Made by a program: the position numbers and the translations under genes
NCBI GenBank assembly: GCA_964036315.1
Contig: OZ038480.1
Span: 10,765,203-10,829,202, forward strand
Reading direction: 5' to 3'
Source: Acanthosepion esculentum
Lineage: Eukaryota > Mollusca > Cephalopoda > Sepiida > Sepiidae
Length of the DNA stretch: 64,000 bases
Shown: in pieces, positions 32,472 to 43,984 of the stretch
How positions within the stretch are numbered: the stretch's first letter is position 1
Layout of the letters: the number at the start of each line of letters is the position of its first letter
Notes under the pieces: generated by a model
What the model was told of the DNA's origin: nothing
Seen by the model: the letters and a program-made list of their open reading frames with translations, nothing else
Databases searched by the model: none

Positions 32472-32639
32472 ATGAGGCTTTTTGACAAAAGGAATGATAC
32501 TTTTTTTTTTTAATTTGTCACTGGGGCATTATCTGCAAATTTACCGAGGTTTTTTTTTTTTTTTTTTTTTTCAAGTTTTGTGCTGGAGGCACCTAGGTGT
32601 TTATCAGACGATACTCGCAAAAAAACATAAATAATAAAA
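31013..32639. other. Intronic AT-rich DNA with homopolymer runs
   Basis: Poly-A at 31970-31989 and poly-T runs at 32437-32467 and 32550-32571. No gene or element with recognisable ends was found. Long frames here are artefacts of AT-rich sequence. Confidence 0.5.
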
Positions 32640-33690
32640 GATAAACACAATGATCTGACACTGGTCAAGGCAAGGTTAACAAGAACAAGGAATGCAGATA
32701 AAAATATACCAAAGTTTATTATTGACAAATAATACAATTCAAAGAAATGCAGATGTTAAAAAACGTCCTGGGGAAAACCTGGAACAAGAATTTTTTTTTT
32801 TTTTTTTTTTTAACTAAAAATAAATCTGGGAAAACAGTTTCTGTAGCACTGATGATTTAAACCAGAGTGGTTGCTTTACACTGAATCAGTTGGAGTGCGC
32901 AGAAGATACTTGAACAGTAGGTATAGCGCAGAACCGTTGATATGCACAGAAGATATAAGCAATTTACCATCACATCGTGGCCTCGTCCACAGCAGCCAGC
33001 TTTACCCTTTTTAGAAAATGCACTCTTCCTACGTGGTAAATAACATCTACTTTCATACACAAAATATCAACGAGAAACTATTGGTCAATCACAGTAAATC
33101 CAACTTGCTGATTGGTCAGTTTCAACCAATCAGATCGCTCTCACGTGCAGTCAATTTAGGCACAAAATTCATTTGGAGCCTCCCATGTGATATAGCGATG
33201 ATATATAAACCCAACACATGTGACCAACAAAAGCAGACAGCCTTCAACCTCACGCTGGTCTCCTGACGTGGACTCTCGTAATTCTCACTCACTCTTCTTA
33301 ATTTGCTAACGTCATTTCAACACAGCCATCAAGATGTAACCATCAAGGAACATCGTCTCGACTGGTTAAGTCAGACGTTAAATGAACAATACTTTATTAT
33401 ATGCAAGTATTATTATTTCTAAACTTTACTAACTCACACTATACTTTCATAATATGAGCTCAATCACAATTTCATCAGGTCTAAGAGACGTAACTCTGTC
33501 TCGCATATTCATTTCCACAATAAATCCTATTCTTGTTATCAACTTTATCTTCTGTCTTGTATTTTGTCATCTGCTGTTCTACATCAAATATAATTGACAT
33601 AATACTTTCCACACCTGTACAAAAATAAATAAGTGTGGAGGACGTCTTAACACATGCACAACAAATATGGCCACTTCACTCATACTCTGA
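32640..33690. repeat. Possible LTR-derived segment
   Basis: It shows three CCAAT/ATTGG boxes in 33080-33140 and a TATA-like GATATATAAACC at about 33200. A CACAATAAATCC polyadenylation-like signal lies near 33519. A left block (ACAAGAACAAGGAATGCAGA, TTTATTATTGACA) has a relative at 4960-5015. No paired LTR or target duplication was found, so this is tentative. Confidence 0.35.
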
Positions 33691-33714
33691 CCAAAGTTCC
33701 TCTATAACATATTG

Positions 33715-33810
33715 AAAAAATATTACCAGTAATAAAAATTTTGTCAGCATTAAATAACCCATTGAGGTTGATATACTGTAAACCAAAATAAACCCACCAA
33801 TAACCAAAGG
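33715..33810 (+). repeat. SINE family S1 tail fragment
   Basis: ATATTACCAGTAATAAAAAT, TTTGTCAGCATTAAATAACC and CATTGAGGTTGATATACTG match the 3' part of the S1 copies at 27640-27900 and 41777-42021. Confidence 0.8.
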
Positions 33811-34433
33811 GACAGCACCTGTTCCTTTAGTATTTAGTGGGGTTTCTGCGGAAAGCAATGATCACTCCTGTCCTGAAAGAACATGATATAAAAAAAGAAA
33901 GTATCCAAGTTTGTATCATGCAGCAATATTACATATCTGAGGATGTTTAGCATTTCAAATGACTTCTGCATACCAAATGTTGATTTACCTCCTCTACAGT
34001 TTACTTATATTTTTTTCAACTAGCATCCTATTCTCCCATGGACTATAAAATTATGGATAAAGAAATAGTGTCTGAAAAGATAATATAATTTATTTCAGTT
34101 TTATTTTTTCCATAATTACTTCTCAAATATTTATGAATTTTAATTTAATCTCCTTGAAAAAAAAAATACTAAATTTCAATTTACACAGACATTTTCACTC
34201 AGCATACTCACAATTTTATAAATTTATTGCTCAGTCCAGGTTAAGGGCTGTCTACTAAGTAGGAGGAGAATGTGTTATTCCAACGTCTTATTTCAAACTC
34301 TGTCAAATCTGTGCATACATTAAATGGCATAAACTAAACATATATAAGTCATTTGTGCATAACACGGACACATACACCTGTATATTATTAGTTTATAGGG
34401 TTTACTTTTAAGCGATTCATATATGTATACATC

Positions 34434-34466
34434 TGTGTGTGTGTGTATTTATAATGTGTGTGTGTG
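34434..34466. repeat. (GT)n microsatellite, interrupted
   Basis: Two short GT runs separated by ATTTATAAT. The flanking 33811-35400 holds no recognised gene. Confidence 0.85.
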
Positions 34467-34932
34467 TAGTTTTATAATGTGAAGTATAATAATTATTATA
34501 TTCCAGGAGCATTTCGTAGTCTACTGTATTTAAACGACCTTAAATTTGTAAATAGTTTAATGGTAAGGAATATTATGTTGCTTACTTTACTTTATCGATT
34601 TTCTTTCTAATTTTATTATTGTGTGTAAAGAAATAGACTATGTTCATGGACAATTATTTAAATATAGCGAATAAAACCAATCCAGTTAAAGTTAACCTGT
34701 AACAAATTTTAAGAATCGGGCTAAATGATAAATGTAATAGTAGGGTTGAGTTTAATTAACCACCCAAATAAAATAAAATACAACCGGCAATATTTAAACG
34801 ATGCAACACTTAGGGAAGGGATTAAACTTAGGAATATTAAGATTACCTCCTCGGTTATCCATTGAAGCTGCTATCCACCAAAAAAAAAAAAAAAAAGCTA
34901 GTCCCCACTGCGGGCCATTTAAAAATAGTTCG

Positions 34933-34972
34933 CACAGCTGATTGGTTGTACAAACAGCCAATCGGATGTGCG
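34933..34972. promoter_or_regulatory. Opposing CCAAT-box dyad
   Basis: CACAGCTGATTGGTTGTAC and the facing CAGCCAATCGGATGTG are an imperfect dyad with CCAAT boxes in both directions. Downstream AT-poor DNA (35040-35160) includes ATCAGGG..CCCTGAT. This could be a residual LTR promoter. NF-Y binding is inference. Confidence 0.35.
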
Positions 34973-35403
34973 GAATACGTGGTCTTTCTTCGTAGAATTC
35001 TTTAAAAAGGCCAGAGTAACTGTTAGCGTTTTAAAAGTGAGGGGGAATCAGGGTTAGATCTCCCCTGATTGGGTCGATTTGGTGATGGGGAGTATGATGT
35101 TGAAAGACCCGAAACTCCCTGATGAACCAAGTCAAAACCTCACTGACGACCCCCTCGGGCGCCTACTTAAAAGCGTATTTTTGAATGAATTATATTGCAT
35201 ATGCAAAGTCACATGTAGACAGTGTGTGGTGCAAAATAGAATTGGAGCACTTCTTTTCTAATATAGATTAATCAGTACTTTGTCCGATCTATAGAACTAG
35301 AAGTGTCAGAGTAATCAAGTAACTATTATTCTCACGGAAAATGGAATTGGTGAACCGAGTTTGAATTATGACTAAAACTGCCCTAAAAGTACATTATTTA
35401 AAT

Positions 35404-36055
35404 TATTCGTACTATTGTCTTTTTTTTTTTTTTCTTTTTTTTTTTTTTTGTCGCCATATTTATTACAATGTTTCAGTCATTGTACGTTTCGGCCTTCTTC
35501 AGGTGGTTGGAATGTCAAGCTGAACCCTTTATTTCGCTCACTGGGGTAGACTGTTCTAGTTCCACATGCCATGTTTAATGGATGTCAGTTATCTCCTGTT
35601 AATTCCCCTCTCCAAGTTCTCCACTGCCTTAACCGGGTATTGAACTTATACTCTTTGGGTTCTGTCACTGCATCTAACACCTTTATCAACTGCGCCATGT
35701 GTTCAGTACCTGGTCAAGGCAGTGCAGAATTTTCAGAGGGAAATTAACAGGAGATAACTGACATAAATTAAACATGGCACGTGGAAGTAGAACAGTCTAC
35801 CCCAGTGACCGAAATAAAGGGTTCAGTTTGACATTCCATCCACCTGAAGAGTGTAAATGTAATAAATATGGCGACAAAGATGAGGACAATAGTTCAAATA
35901 ATGTAAATCGTGTACATAATACCTCATCTCAGAAATATAGACAGATACTGAAAGGCCGAAACGTAATAAATATGGCGACAAAGATGAGGACAACAGTCCG
36001 AATAATGTAAATAATGTACATAATACCTCATCTCAAAAATATAGACAGATGCCCT
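35404..36055. repeat. SINE foldback (head-to-head), locus 2, in OSTF1 intron 1
   Basis: The minus-oriented arm (35404-35600: GTCGCCATATTTATTACAAT, CGGCCTTCTTCAGGTGG, GGGGTAGACTGTTCTAGTTCC) is the reverse complement of the plus arm (35740-35905: AACAGGAGATAACTGACAT, ACAGTCTACCCCAGTGACCG, CCACCTGAAGA). The minus copy retains its tRNA-like head (35610-35705), reading GGCGCAGTTGATAAAGGTGT and GTTCAATACCCGG on that strand. The plus copy's 3' tail is duplicated in tandem (ACATAATACCTCATCTCA at about 35914 and 36019). A poly-T tract interrupts the left arm. Confidence 0.9.
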
Positions 36056-36177
36056 AAAAGTCTTGTTTAGTATTGTATTCCCAGTTCCTTCTAAAGTCTT
36101 TTCATTTTATTTTATTTTATTTCCAGTAGGCCTTAGCATCTTAGTGACATTAATGCCCTGCTTTGAAGTGAATTGAT

Positions 36178-36189
36178 TTTTTTTTTTTT

Positions 36190-36222
<33 letters not shown>
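36178..36222. repeat. Poly-T tract
   Basis: A T-run of more than 40 bp interrupted by AA. Confidence 0.95.
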
Positions 36223-36224
<2 letters not shown>

Positions 36225-36534
36225 TAAAAAAAAATTTGATGGAAACATAAGAAAAATAAGTTTATTTATACTCTGAAATTAAATCACAGAAGTTTTCACT
36301 TGATTTGTTCAAAAAGTTTAACTGATCATTTTTTTTTTTATAAATAATGAAATTATGTATCAAGTCTAACATAAAAGATAAGTTTTAATCTGTTGTTTGA
36401 GGTGTACTTTTCCAGTGTTGTTACAGCTTCTGCTGGTTTGTAACAGTGTTGTTTCGAAAGCCAGAATAGTGGATTTTTGGCAACATTCACATACACAGCA
36501 CAAAAGAGCCAACCGGAAAAGAAACCTCATATGT

Positions 36535-36925
36535 TTCAACCCACTGTACAAGAAAAAACAAAAAATGTAGGAAAAATATTCATTAAACTCATACACAAAT
36601 ACTTCCTCCCACAAAATGCACTCTCCACACAATATTCAACAAAAACACAGTAAAACTCAGCTACAATTGCACCAAGAACGTAACATCAATATATTTTATT
36701 TTTAAGCACAAGAGAAAAACAACCAACAAACCACCTGCACAAATGAAAACCCAGTGTAAATGCTGAGCAAAAAACAAATGTCCCTTAAATGGCAATTGCT
36801 TGTAGAACAATGTAATAAACCAAGCCACTGTAAAATCGGCAGTTAACGAAGAAAAAAATATACATGGAAGTAAGAGAAAGACTCTGGATACAAAGAAACT
36901 ACACACCCAAAACATCATTTACAAA
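36535..36925 (+). pseudogene. Penelope-like element, zinc/GIY-YIG region, heavily decayed
   Basis: Plus-strand frames read LPPTKCTLHTIFNKNTVKLS, YNCTKNVTSI, then KPPAQMKTQCKC and, after a stop, AKNKCPLNGNC, then NNVINQATV. The order (FNKNTVK-SY-C--N, a Cys cluster C-C---N-CPL-G-C, NVI-QATV) matches the linker and zinc-binding part preceding the GIY-YIG endonuclease of Penelope-like retroelements. The YIG core is replaced by degenerate sequence (IHGSKRKTLDT). Many stops. Confidence 0.65.
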
Positions 36926-37000
36926 TAGTAAATGTGTGAACAACACAACACTTTTCTAAACATATATGGGAAATTGAAAACAAAAAGTAAATCTATATTC

Positions 37001-37023
37001 ACACACACACACACTCACACACA

Positions 37024-37070
<47 letters not shown>

Positions 37071-37073
37071 ACA

Positions 37074-37118
<45 letters not shown>

Positions 37119-37149
37119 ACACACACACTCACACACACTCACACACACT

Positions 37150-37220
<71 letters not shown>

Positions 37221-37223
37221 ACA

Positions 37224-37288
<65 letters not shown>

Positions 37289-37292
37289 ACAC

Positions 37293-37362
<70 letters not shown>

Positions 37363-37397
37363 ACACTCACACACACACACACTCACACACACACACA

Positions 37398-37432
<35 letters not shown>
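37001..37432. repeat. (CA)n / (CACACT)n array, 432 bp
   Basis: Almost pure AC dinucleotides with ACT interruptions at several spacings. The 177-codon open frame across it (His-Thr repeats) is an artefact of the repeat. Confidence 0.98.
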
Positions 37433-37435
<3 letters not shown>

Positions 37436-38635
37436 GCTATAAACAACACCTCATCAGGGAACTAATAAATAAAGCAATTTCCACACCTAGAGAAGACACC
37501 CTAATGTATAAAATTAAAAATAAATCCAGACGCATTCCTCTAGTAACCACTTTCATCACCACTCTTCCTCCACTATTTCAGATAATAAAAAGTCTCTGGG
37601 AAAATACTACATCTCAAACCAGACCTAAAAACTTTGAGGAACCCGGCCTTCTAGCATATCGTAAGCCTAAGAACCTTAAGCAAATCATAGGTAGTAACCA
37701 AATTTCAGATAAAATAACCCATAATAGACCAAAAATAAAAACCGGCTTTTCCCAACCATGTAACAACAAAAGGAGCCGATGTTGTAACCACATTAGACAT
37801 ACCGATTTGTTCACTAGCTCAGTCACTAAATCTACTTTCAAAATCTACCACAAGTTTAACTGTAGAAGCCATAACATAATTTACCTATTAGAATCCACAC
37901 TATGCCAGAAACAATATGTGGGAAAATCTGAATGTTCTTTCATACGGAATTAATAATTATTGGAATCGGATCAAGTCAGCTCTCCACAAAAGATTATTAC
38001 CTGTAGAACATTTCCACCTACAAAAACATGATTTTAAAAGCCATGCAAAATTCACTATAATTGAAAAAATAGAAATACACAGAAAATACAACCTTAGAAA
38101 AATATTCAAGGAACATGAAGACAAATGGGTTTTGTGCATTGAAACACTTTGTTCGGATGGGCTTAACCACAAATTTAACAAGATAGATAAAATTAATATA
38201 TAACCCTATAAATCAAGCACACAAGCCAGACATGCTTGCAGAGGTGTTGAGATCTCACACTTATATAGACATCACACACACTCCCAAAGAACTAAAAGGT
38301 AACATACACTTAACAAATACATCCCATTCCCAACAACCAATAAAACTGTCAAAATGACCAAGGAGGGAATTCTGAATGTCCTCTATCTTAAAAACAACTT
38401 CAAAGACGCCGTTTGACCAACACAAGAACTGACCAATATTAACCTATAAAAAAAAACAAATGAAAACTACAGATAAAGTTCACTTTCTTTAGAAACGGTC
38501 ATTTACTCCTGTAGTTTACTGCTACTAACAAGCAGGGATTTTTTTTTCTCCTGATGACGGCAATGCTGGCTGAAACTAGTCAAGGAACCGGATTGAAATA
38601 ATAAAACAAAAAAATATTAATATACAACCCAGTGT
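37433..38635 (+). mobile_element. Penelope-like retroelement, 3' part
   Basis: Coding remains of RT C-terminus and GIY-YIG endonuclease are followed by a 3' UTR that ends near CTGATGACGGCAATGCTGGC, TGAAACTAGTCAAGG and AATAATAAAAC. It is 5'-truncated at the (CA)n array. A second Penelope-like fragment (36535-36925) from a different family lies on the other side of the array. Confidence 0.8.
37504..38203 (+). pseudogene. Penelope-like RT tail with GIY-YIG endonuclease
   Basis: Frame 37504-37953 reads RRIPLVTTFITTLPPLFQII and later PGLLAYRKPKNLKQIIGS (end of the RT domain), then a zinc-type CNNKRSRCCNHIRHT. The GIY-YIG core follows as NIIYLLESTLCQKQYVGKSE, with Y-V-G in place of YIG. After a frameshift near 37950, frame 37916-38203 continues RIKSALHKRLLPVEHFHLQK, then HAKFTIIEKIE and EDKWVLCIETLCSDGLNHKF, the conserved end of the endonuclease domain. 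The catalytic Arg region around SFIRN lies at the frameshift. Confidence 0.85.
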
Positions 38636-38684
38636 GTCTGAAAATTAATTTTTGAATATTTTAATTGTTCAAAACACACACACA

Positions 38685-38686
38685 TT

Positions 38687-38746
<60 letters not shown>
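38685..38746. repeat. (TA)n microsatellite
   Basis: Nearly pure TA run of 62 bp. Confidence 0.97.
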
Positions 38747-38748
<2 letters not shown>

Positions 38749-38759
38749 CTAATTCATTT

Positions 38760-39049
38760 ATAATGTGGACCCCTCCCCTCCAGCTTCTGAGCATTTACCA
38801 TAATACTTTGTGTATAATTTTTATATGAATAGTGGAATATTCTTTTATAATGCTCTTCAATTTTGTTTATTCCTAGATAATATTACTGTATACTGTAAAT
38901 AAAGCTACTTGAATTAAAATTCATTTGGTTTTTAACCCTGTGGAGTCATCATTTACTGGATATTGTGGAGCATCTTGTCAAAATATTTAAAGACTATAAT
39001 AAATAAGTAAACAGACAGAATAAGGAACACAACTGTAACATGGACAGTA

Positions 39050-39088
<39 letters not shown>

Positions 39089-41280
39089 AAGAACAGTAAG
39101 ATATATAATCCGGTGTTCTTATAGACATTTTTACAAAATAGTGCTCAATGTAAAATTACAGAGCACTAATATTATAAATTAACTGATTTAAAATGTTTTT
39201 TCGCTACACAGTAATAACCATCTTTCAAAAATTTAAGCTAAAAGCTTCAAATTTAATTTTGTAATTAAATTAAAAACATTAGTTCCATTTCATCCTCAAG
39301 CGAATTTTGGAGTAACTTATTTTTAAACTTACCGAGTTTTACAGGCACGGCAAAAATTCATAATTCACTGTTTCCAAGGATACAGAGAAATCCACTCATC
39401 CAGACAAGGGGTGGTAGTGTGTTCATTTTCATTAACTTTTGTTGTATCAGTTATTAGTTACGTTCGAAAAAGGGGTTAAGTTTAGGGATTGGTAGAGGGG
39501 TACAAGTGGAAAAGCGATTCCTCAGGAGTGTAAACACATGAACGAAGATGAATGCAAATTGGAGAAAAAAAAACATTGCTTATTCTTCATTTATATAAGG
39601 TGTTTGTAGATTTTAACCAGCAAATAATGAACGATATTCTGCTTTTCATGTAGCAACAGAAAGAAAGAATCTAGGCTATAGGAGGCAGGTTAAGTGCTTA
39701 CCTGTGCTATTAAGGTTAGCCGAAAGTACTATGAAAATGTAGGTCTACCAGGTAGGTTATGATTAACAAAAAATGCATGAATTTACATGTGTATAGTGCA
39801 ACTGGTCACTAAAAATAAAGGATTTTTAACCTATTCAAATGAAATTACCTGTGTATAGTGTGACCCTCAATTCTTTGTAAGAAAAGTAGCATTATACTTG
39901 AGTATGTTGCGTGTGTGAAGAAAGCAAATGCTCTAACCACTCAGCCACATGATAAACTGTAAAATAATGATAATTATCACTTGCTCTTATGGAATGGTGA
40001 AAGATGGCCATTATGCAGAGAATGATGACTCCTATTTAAATAGTAAACAGACCCGACAGTAGTAGGTCAAGAAATCACTAGCAGTCGGCATTGTAAGTAA
40101 TGGCTGCTTATGTTTTCTTTCAAGCAGTGACAGGATGCATTTTCTTTTATTTCTTTCGATGAGAAACCATTGGATTAGGACAATGGCCGTATAGTGAATA
40201 TAAATTAATTTTTTATCAGATCCTGAAACCGATCCCTGGACCCCAGGCCCTGTTTTAAGAGTAGACACTAGCAAACTTGGAATTTTTTTTTTTTTTTGTG
40301 GCGGGTGTGTGCTTACTCTTCTGTAACAAGATTAACAAGCTGTCATTGTGGAAATCAGATTAATTTGGTCATAAACACAATCTGTTTTTTGAATTTGTTT
40401 TAAATAAAGAACTATAGTGAACAAATTTAAAAACACAGTCAATTTAAAAAGTAGAAAAAAAACAAATAGATAAAACTGACACAGAAATGAATTTATCTTT
40501 GTGCAGTAAGCAAACAAAAATAAATGTACCATGTTTCTTTAAAAACTTTGTATGAAATGGCTCCCCTTATAAACTAACAAAAAATTTATTATGCTTATCA
40601 TAAACATTTAAATCTTTGAGATCCTCATAAAAGATATATTGTCGAATTAGTTCTTGTTTTGATAGACTAATTAACTCTTTACCATTCCAATTACTAGATA
40701 TATATATAGTGAAGAAAACGGCGACTTACCTCGTCAAACCAAGCAACAGCGCATTGCGTGTATCTTACGACAGAAAATTACTTACCAAAAAAAGGGGCAC
40801 ATATTCTGCATGACATGCTGAAGACGGAATATTTAAATTAAAAAAAAAAAGTCGTTCGCAGGAGTCACTATAAAAGTATTTTGATATGCAAAAATTGAGC
40901 GTCCCCTCCCAGCTGTTGGCGAATGGAAAAAATGCTCAGCCGATAAAAGCAGTTGGTGTTTTCGAATCGGGGCAAAAGTCAGGTATTTTGGCTACCGCGT
41001 TTGTTGGGGAGTGAGTTATTTTTCTGACTGTTTGCATGCATTGTGATTTGTGAGAGAGTATCTGCGAATCGAGTTTTCGGCATTTCTTTCTGTCCCTGAT
41101 GTTCAAGTCTGAACTTAGTGATTTATTCTCTGCGTTGTGAAAGTAATCTGCGACAAATATTTCCTTTGCTATCCCAGATCGCTTACAATATACAAGTTTC
41201 ACCATGCCGTAAATGACAGGATACTTTGTCTTTGATTTTATTTGGTGTTCACAAGTGAATCTTTGAATGTTTGTTTTCAA
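38760..41280. other. Intronic DNA without a recognised gene
   Basis: It contains a (TA)n at 39053-39084 and a tRNA-like SINE head on the minus strand at about 39905-39955 (GTGGCTGAGTGGTTAGAGCA). A minus-strand open frame at 41280-40936 (114 codons, MKTNIQRFTCEHQ...) ends in unassigned sequence. That frame has no homologue I recognise and its coding status is doubtful. Confidence 0.4.
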
Positions 41281-41434
41281 TTATACAGCAGAATCCCTCA
41301 TATCCGGAGTGCCTCATATCCAGACATGATTTTGATGTGTATATTTGAACTATTTGGGTGATATGTAACTGATTTAAAATTTCTGTTTTTCTGGAAATTT
41401 ACTTTCGATAATTGCTTATGCTTATTTCACCCTA

Positions 41435-42830
41435 ATGGCTTGTATTGATGCAAAAGATGATGCGAATAAAGGGAAAAGAACAACTTTAGAGTTATCACAA
41501 AAAGTAGAAATTTTAGACAGACTAGATGCTGGTGAAAGTTCATTGTAACTAACGGCTGAGTTCAACATAGGAAATGTCAACATTGTATGATATAAAATCT
41601 TCTAAAAAATATTCTCCAGCGTTCACACTGTCTCAATGAACAAGGAAATAAAAACTTTTCATCAACCTAAATCTCTTACTCTAGATGCAAAACTGTACGA
41701 ATGGTTTTTTTCTGAGAAGCATTCAGAAGGGATGTGTATTTACAGACTAATGCTCATAGCAAAGGCCAAATTGTTAGTCCTGGGTAAGACGATAAACTAC
41801 GTCCAACAGCAAGGCCACTGATAATACGTTTTTGAAAAAAAATATTACCAGCTGTATGTTTTTGAAAAAAAATAATATTACCAGCTATACATTTTTTGAG
41901 AAAAAAAATATTAACAGAAATTAATTTTTGACAAAACAAAAATATTACAAGGGAAAAAAAAAAAGTTGGCATTAAATGACCCATTGAGGTTGATATGCCG
42001 TAAAACAAAACTAACCAAATCAAATTGTTAAATGATGAATGAATCTAAATTTAGCCTGCAAATTTAGCTGTGGCTGGCTAAATCATTTTAAAGTTCATCA
42101 TGGCATTAGGCAATTATTTATTGCCAGAGAAATCAAATCAGCAGATTGTAATGCAGCTATAATATTTTTTGCATCATTATTGAAGGAAGAAGGATTTACT
42201 CATGATTAAATCTACAAAATGCAATGAGACTGGGTTGAACTGGAAGTGTCTACCAAAAAAGACTTTAGCAGGAAATGAAGAAAAAAGTGCTGCCAAATTC
42301 AAACAAAACAAAGAAAGACTGACTTTTCTTTTATGTGCAAACGCTTGATACACACAAAATGAATCCCTTGGTGATTGGAAAGTTTACACATCTTCAAGCT
42401 TTCAAAGGATTGGTATACCTACCAGTAAAATATGAATACCCAAAAAGTGCTTGGATGACTAAACCTATCTTTGAGTTTTTTTTTATTTTGGGGGGGTCAA
42501 CAATTTATTCCTGCAGTTCGTTCACATTTCAAAACATCAAGTAAACCAGATGATACGAAATGTTTGCTGGTCCTTGACAACTGTAAGGCTCACCCACATG
42601 AATCTCAACTTGACTGCAGAAATATTTATGCAGTTTATTTTCCACCAAATGTCAAACCACTAATTCAACCAATAGACCAGGCAGTAAGAGCAAATGTGAA
42701 GCTTTATTACAAGAGTCATTTCATGATGCAAATGATGCAAAAAGGTAAGGAAAAAAATTGCTTCCAAAAGAACAAAATGAGATTAATGGAGATGCATCAA
42801 CAGAAAAGAATGAGATTTTAAGTGCAGATT
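41435..42830 (+). pseudogene. Tigger/Jerky-type (CENP-B/DDE_1) transposase
   Basis: The N-terminal helix-turn-helix reads KRTTLELSQKVEILDRLDAG. After the SINE comes [17 protein letters not shown], then [28 protein letters not shown], then CLLVLDNCKAHPHESQL carrying a catalytic Asp, and YFPPNVKPLIQPIDQAVRAN carrying the last catalytic Asp of the DDD triad. This is the DDE_1 domain of pogo/Tigger/JRK-like transposases. At least three frameshifts and several stops (for example after ESSL) make it non-functional. A Glu/Asp-rich C-terminus extends to about 43190. Confidence 0.85.
41777..42021 (+). mobile_element. SINE family S1, complete insertion with 9-bp target duplication
   Basis: Flanked by exact AAATTGTTA repeats (41768-41776 and 42022-42030). 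The unit starts GTCCTGGGTAAGACGATAAA, has repeated ATATTACCAGCTATAC-type blocks, and ends GTTGATATGCCGTAAAAC with an A-rich tail. It gives the boundaries of the family found also at 25337, 27640, 33715 and 61800. Confidence 0.92.
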
Positions 42831-43796
42831 TATGTAACAAAAATGGAGATACACGTTCTGAAGGACACTTTAAAAATTGCTAACAGTGAGAATTAGTTGT
42901 GCAACATTAATTCTGAAGAGTTGGTAGAATGGGTTAATACAGGTAACGAGGAGTTAAATGATGAATCCTTCCTCGAACCTGAAGGTGACAACAACTCACA
43001 TCTGCAACAAGATAGTGACGAGATGCATGATTGTGATGAGATCTGAACTGAAATTGAAAAAGCTATTGAAAAGGTTGTCAGTTTTATGGACAGAAAGCCA
43101 GCATTCAGCTATGACAATTGCAATTACACATGTAGAGTTGAAAAGTGTCTTTCATTCAAAAAAAAAGTTGAGAATGACATTAGAATCAAAAGAATCATCA
43201 TGCAACAGCAATTTTTTTTTTTTTTTTTTTAAATCCTTGCTACATTATTTGTTTTGCATACGTTGCATACTTAATTTAATGAATTTTGATTAACATTACA
43301 TAATTTATTTCTTTTTCCTTCAAATCAATTCTGTTATATTTCACTCAACATTTGCTTATTTTGTTGGCTATAAAACATTGAAATAAATGTTAAACCTGAT
43401 TTCAGTTCTTTTATTTGAATCTAAATATAACCCCTCATATCTGGACTTTGTAACCAATTTCTTATATCCGGAAGGCCTTCTTAGTTCACTTGTCTGGGAT
43501 TCTGATATATTATATTGTGATTCTGAGGAGATCACTTTAGTACTTAACAATTGAAGATAGATCTCCCACTTTATGTCCGATCTAATTAAATATTAGTTTA
43601 CATATAAAAAATGCTGTTATATTGTGAGTCTTTTACTTTTAGTAGACTATCACTTGTACATCCATCTTTGATATCCAATGATATTTTTTGTGCCTTTTCT
43701 TGATTATTTAACAGGTTATCATTTCCTTGTATTCTTTATCTGAACTTTCCGTCATTGTTATAACAAAGATTTTACCTTTTGGGCTTATGTTGAAAT

Positions 43797-43975
43797 CATG
43801 TTGAAAACGCCAGTTCTTGTTCAAATACCAAAGTTAATCAATGTTGAACTTGGTCATTACTTAGATGGGCAAACTACTTAGAAATATTGGCTACTGTAAG
43901 TGATCTCTTACAATTGAAAATGTTTCAAATTTAAATAACCCATAAAGGGTTGATAAACCGTAAAATGAAATCAAT
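43797..43975 (+). repeat. 5S rRNA-derived SINE (degenerate)
   Basis: 43808-43905 aligns by eye to most of 5S rRNA: CGCCAGTTCTTGTTCAAATA / CCAAAGTTAATCAATGTTGA / ACTTGGTCATTACTTAGATG / GG, then TTAGAAATATTGGCTACTGT. The 5S counterparts are CGCCCGATCTCGTCTGATC, CGAAGTTAAGCAACGTCG and CCTGGTCAGTACTTGGATG. It is followed by the shared SINE tail (TTTAAATAACCCATAAAGGG, TTGATAAACCGTAAAATGAA) and (AATC)n. Confidence 0.78.
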
Positions 43976-43984
43976 CACTCAATA

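Larger units (their letters stand above)
41287..43504 (+). mobile_element. pogo/Tigger-like DNA transposon, decayed, with SINE insertion
   Basis: The left end CAGCAGAATCCCTCATATCC and right end GGGATTCTG are partial inverted repeats (CAGAATCCC). Subterminal TATCCGG phrases occur at both ends (41300 and 43465). Between them lie transposase remnants. Length without the 245-bp SINE and its 9-bp duplication is about 2 kb, typical for the group. The exact termini are uncertain by a few bases. Confidence 0.75.

Noticed and set aside
36932..37465. 177-codon open frame of His-Thr repeats
   Set aside because: It is the translation of a (CA)n array and has no coding support.
37614..37841. Minus-strand Leu-rich frame
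   Set aside because: It is antisense to the Penelope-like RT tail, which has clear motifs on plus.
40936..41280. 114-codon minus-strand frame as a gene
   Set aside because: No recognised motif, no supported splice structure, and it abuts a Tigger end. It is kept only as a note.
43797..43905. Functional 5S rRNA gene
   Set aside because: It has many substitutions, lacks a clear 5' third, and runs directly into a SINE tail.
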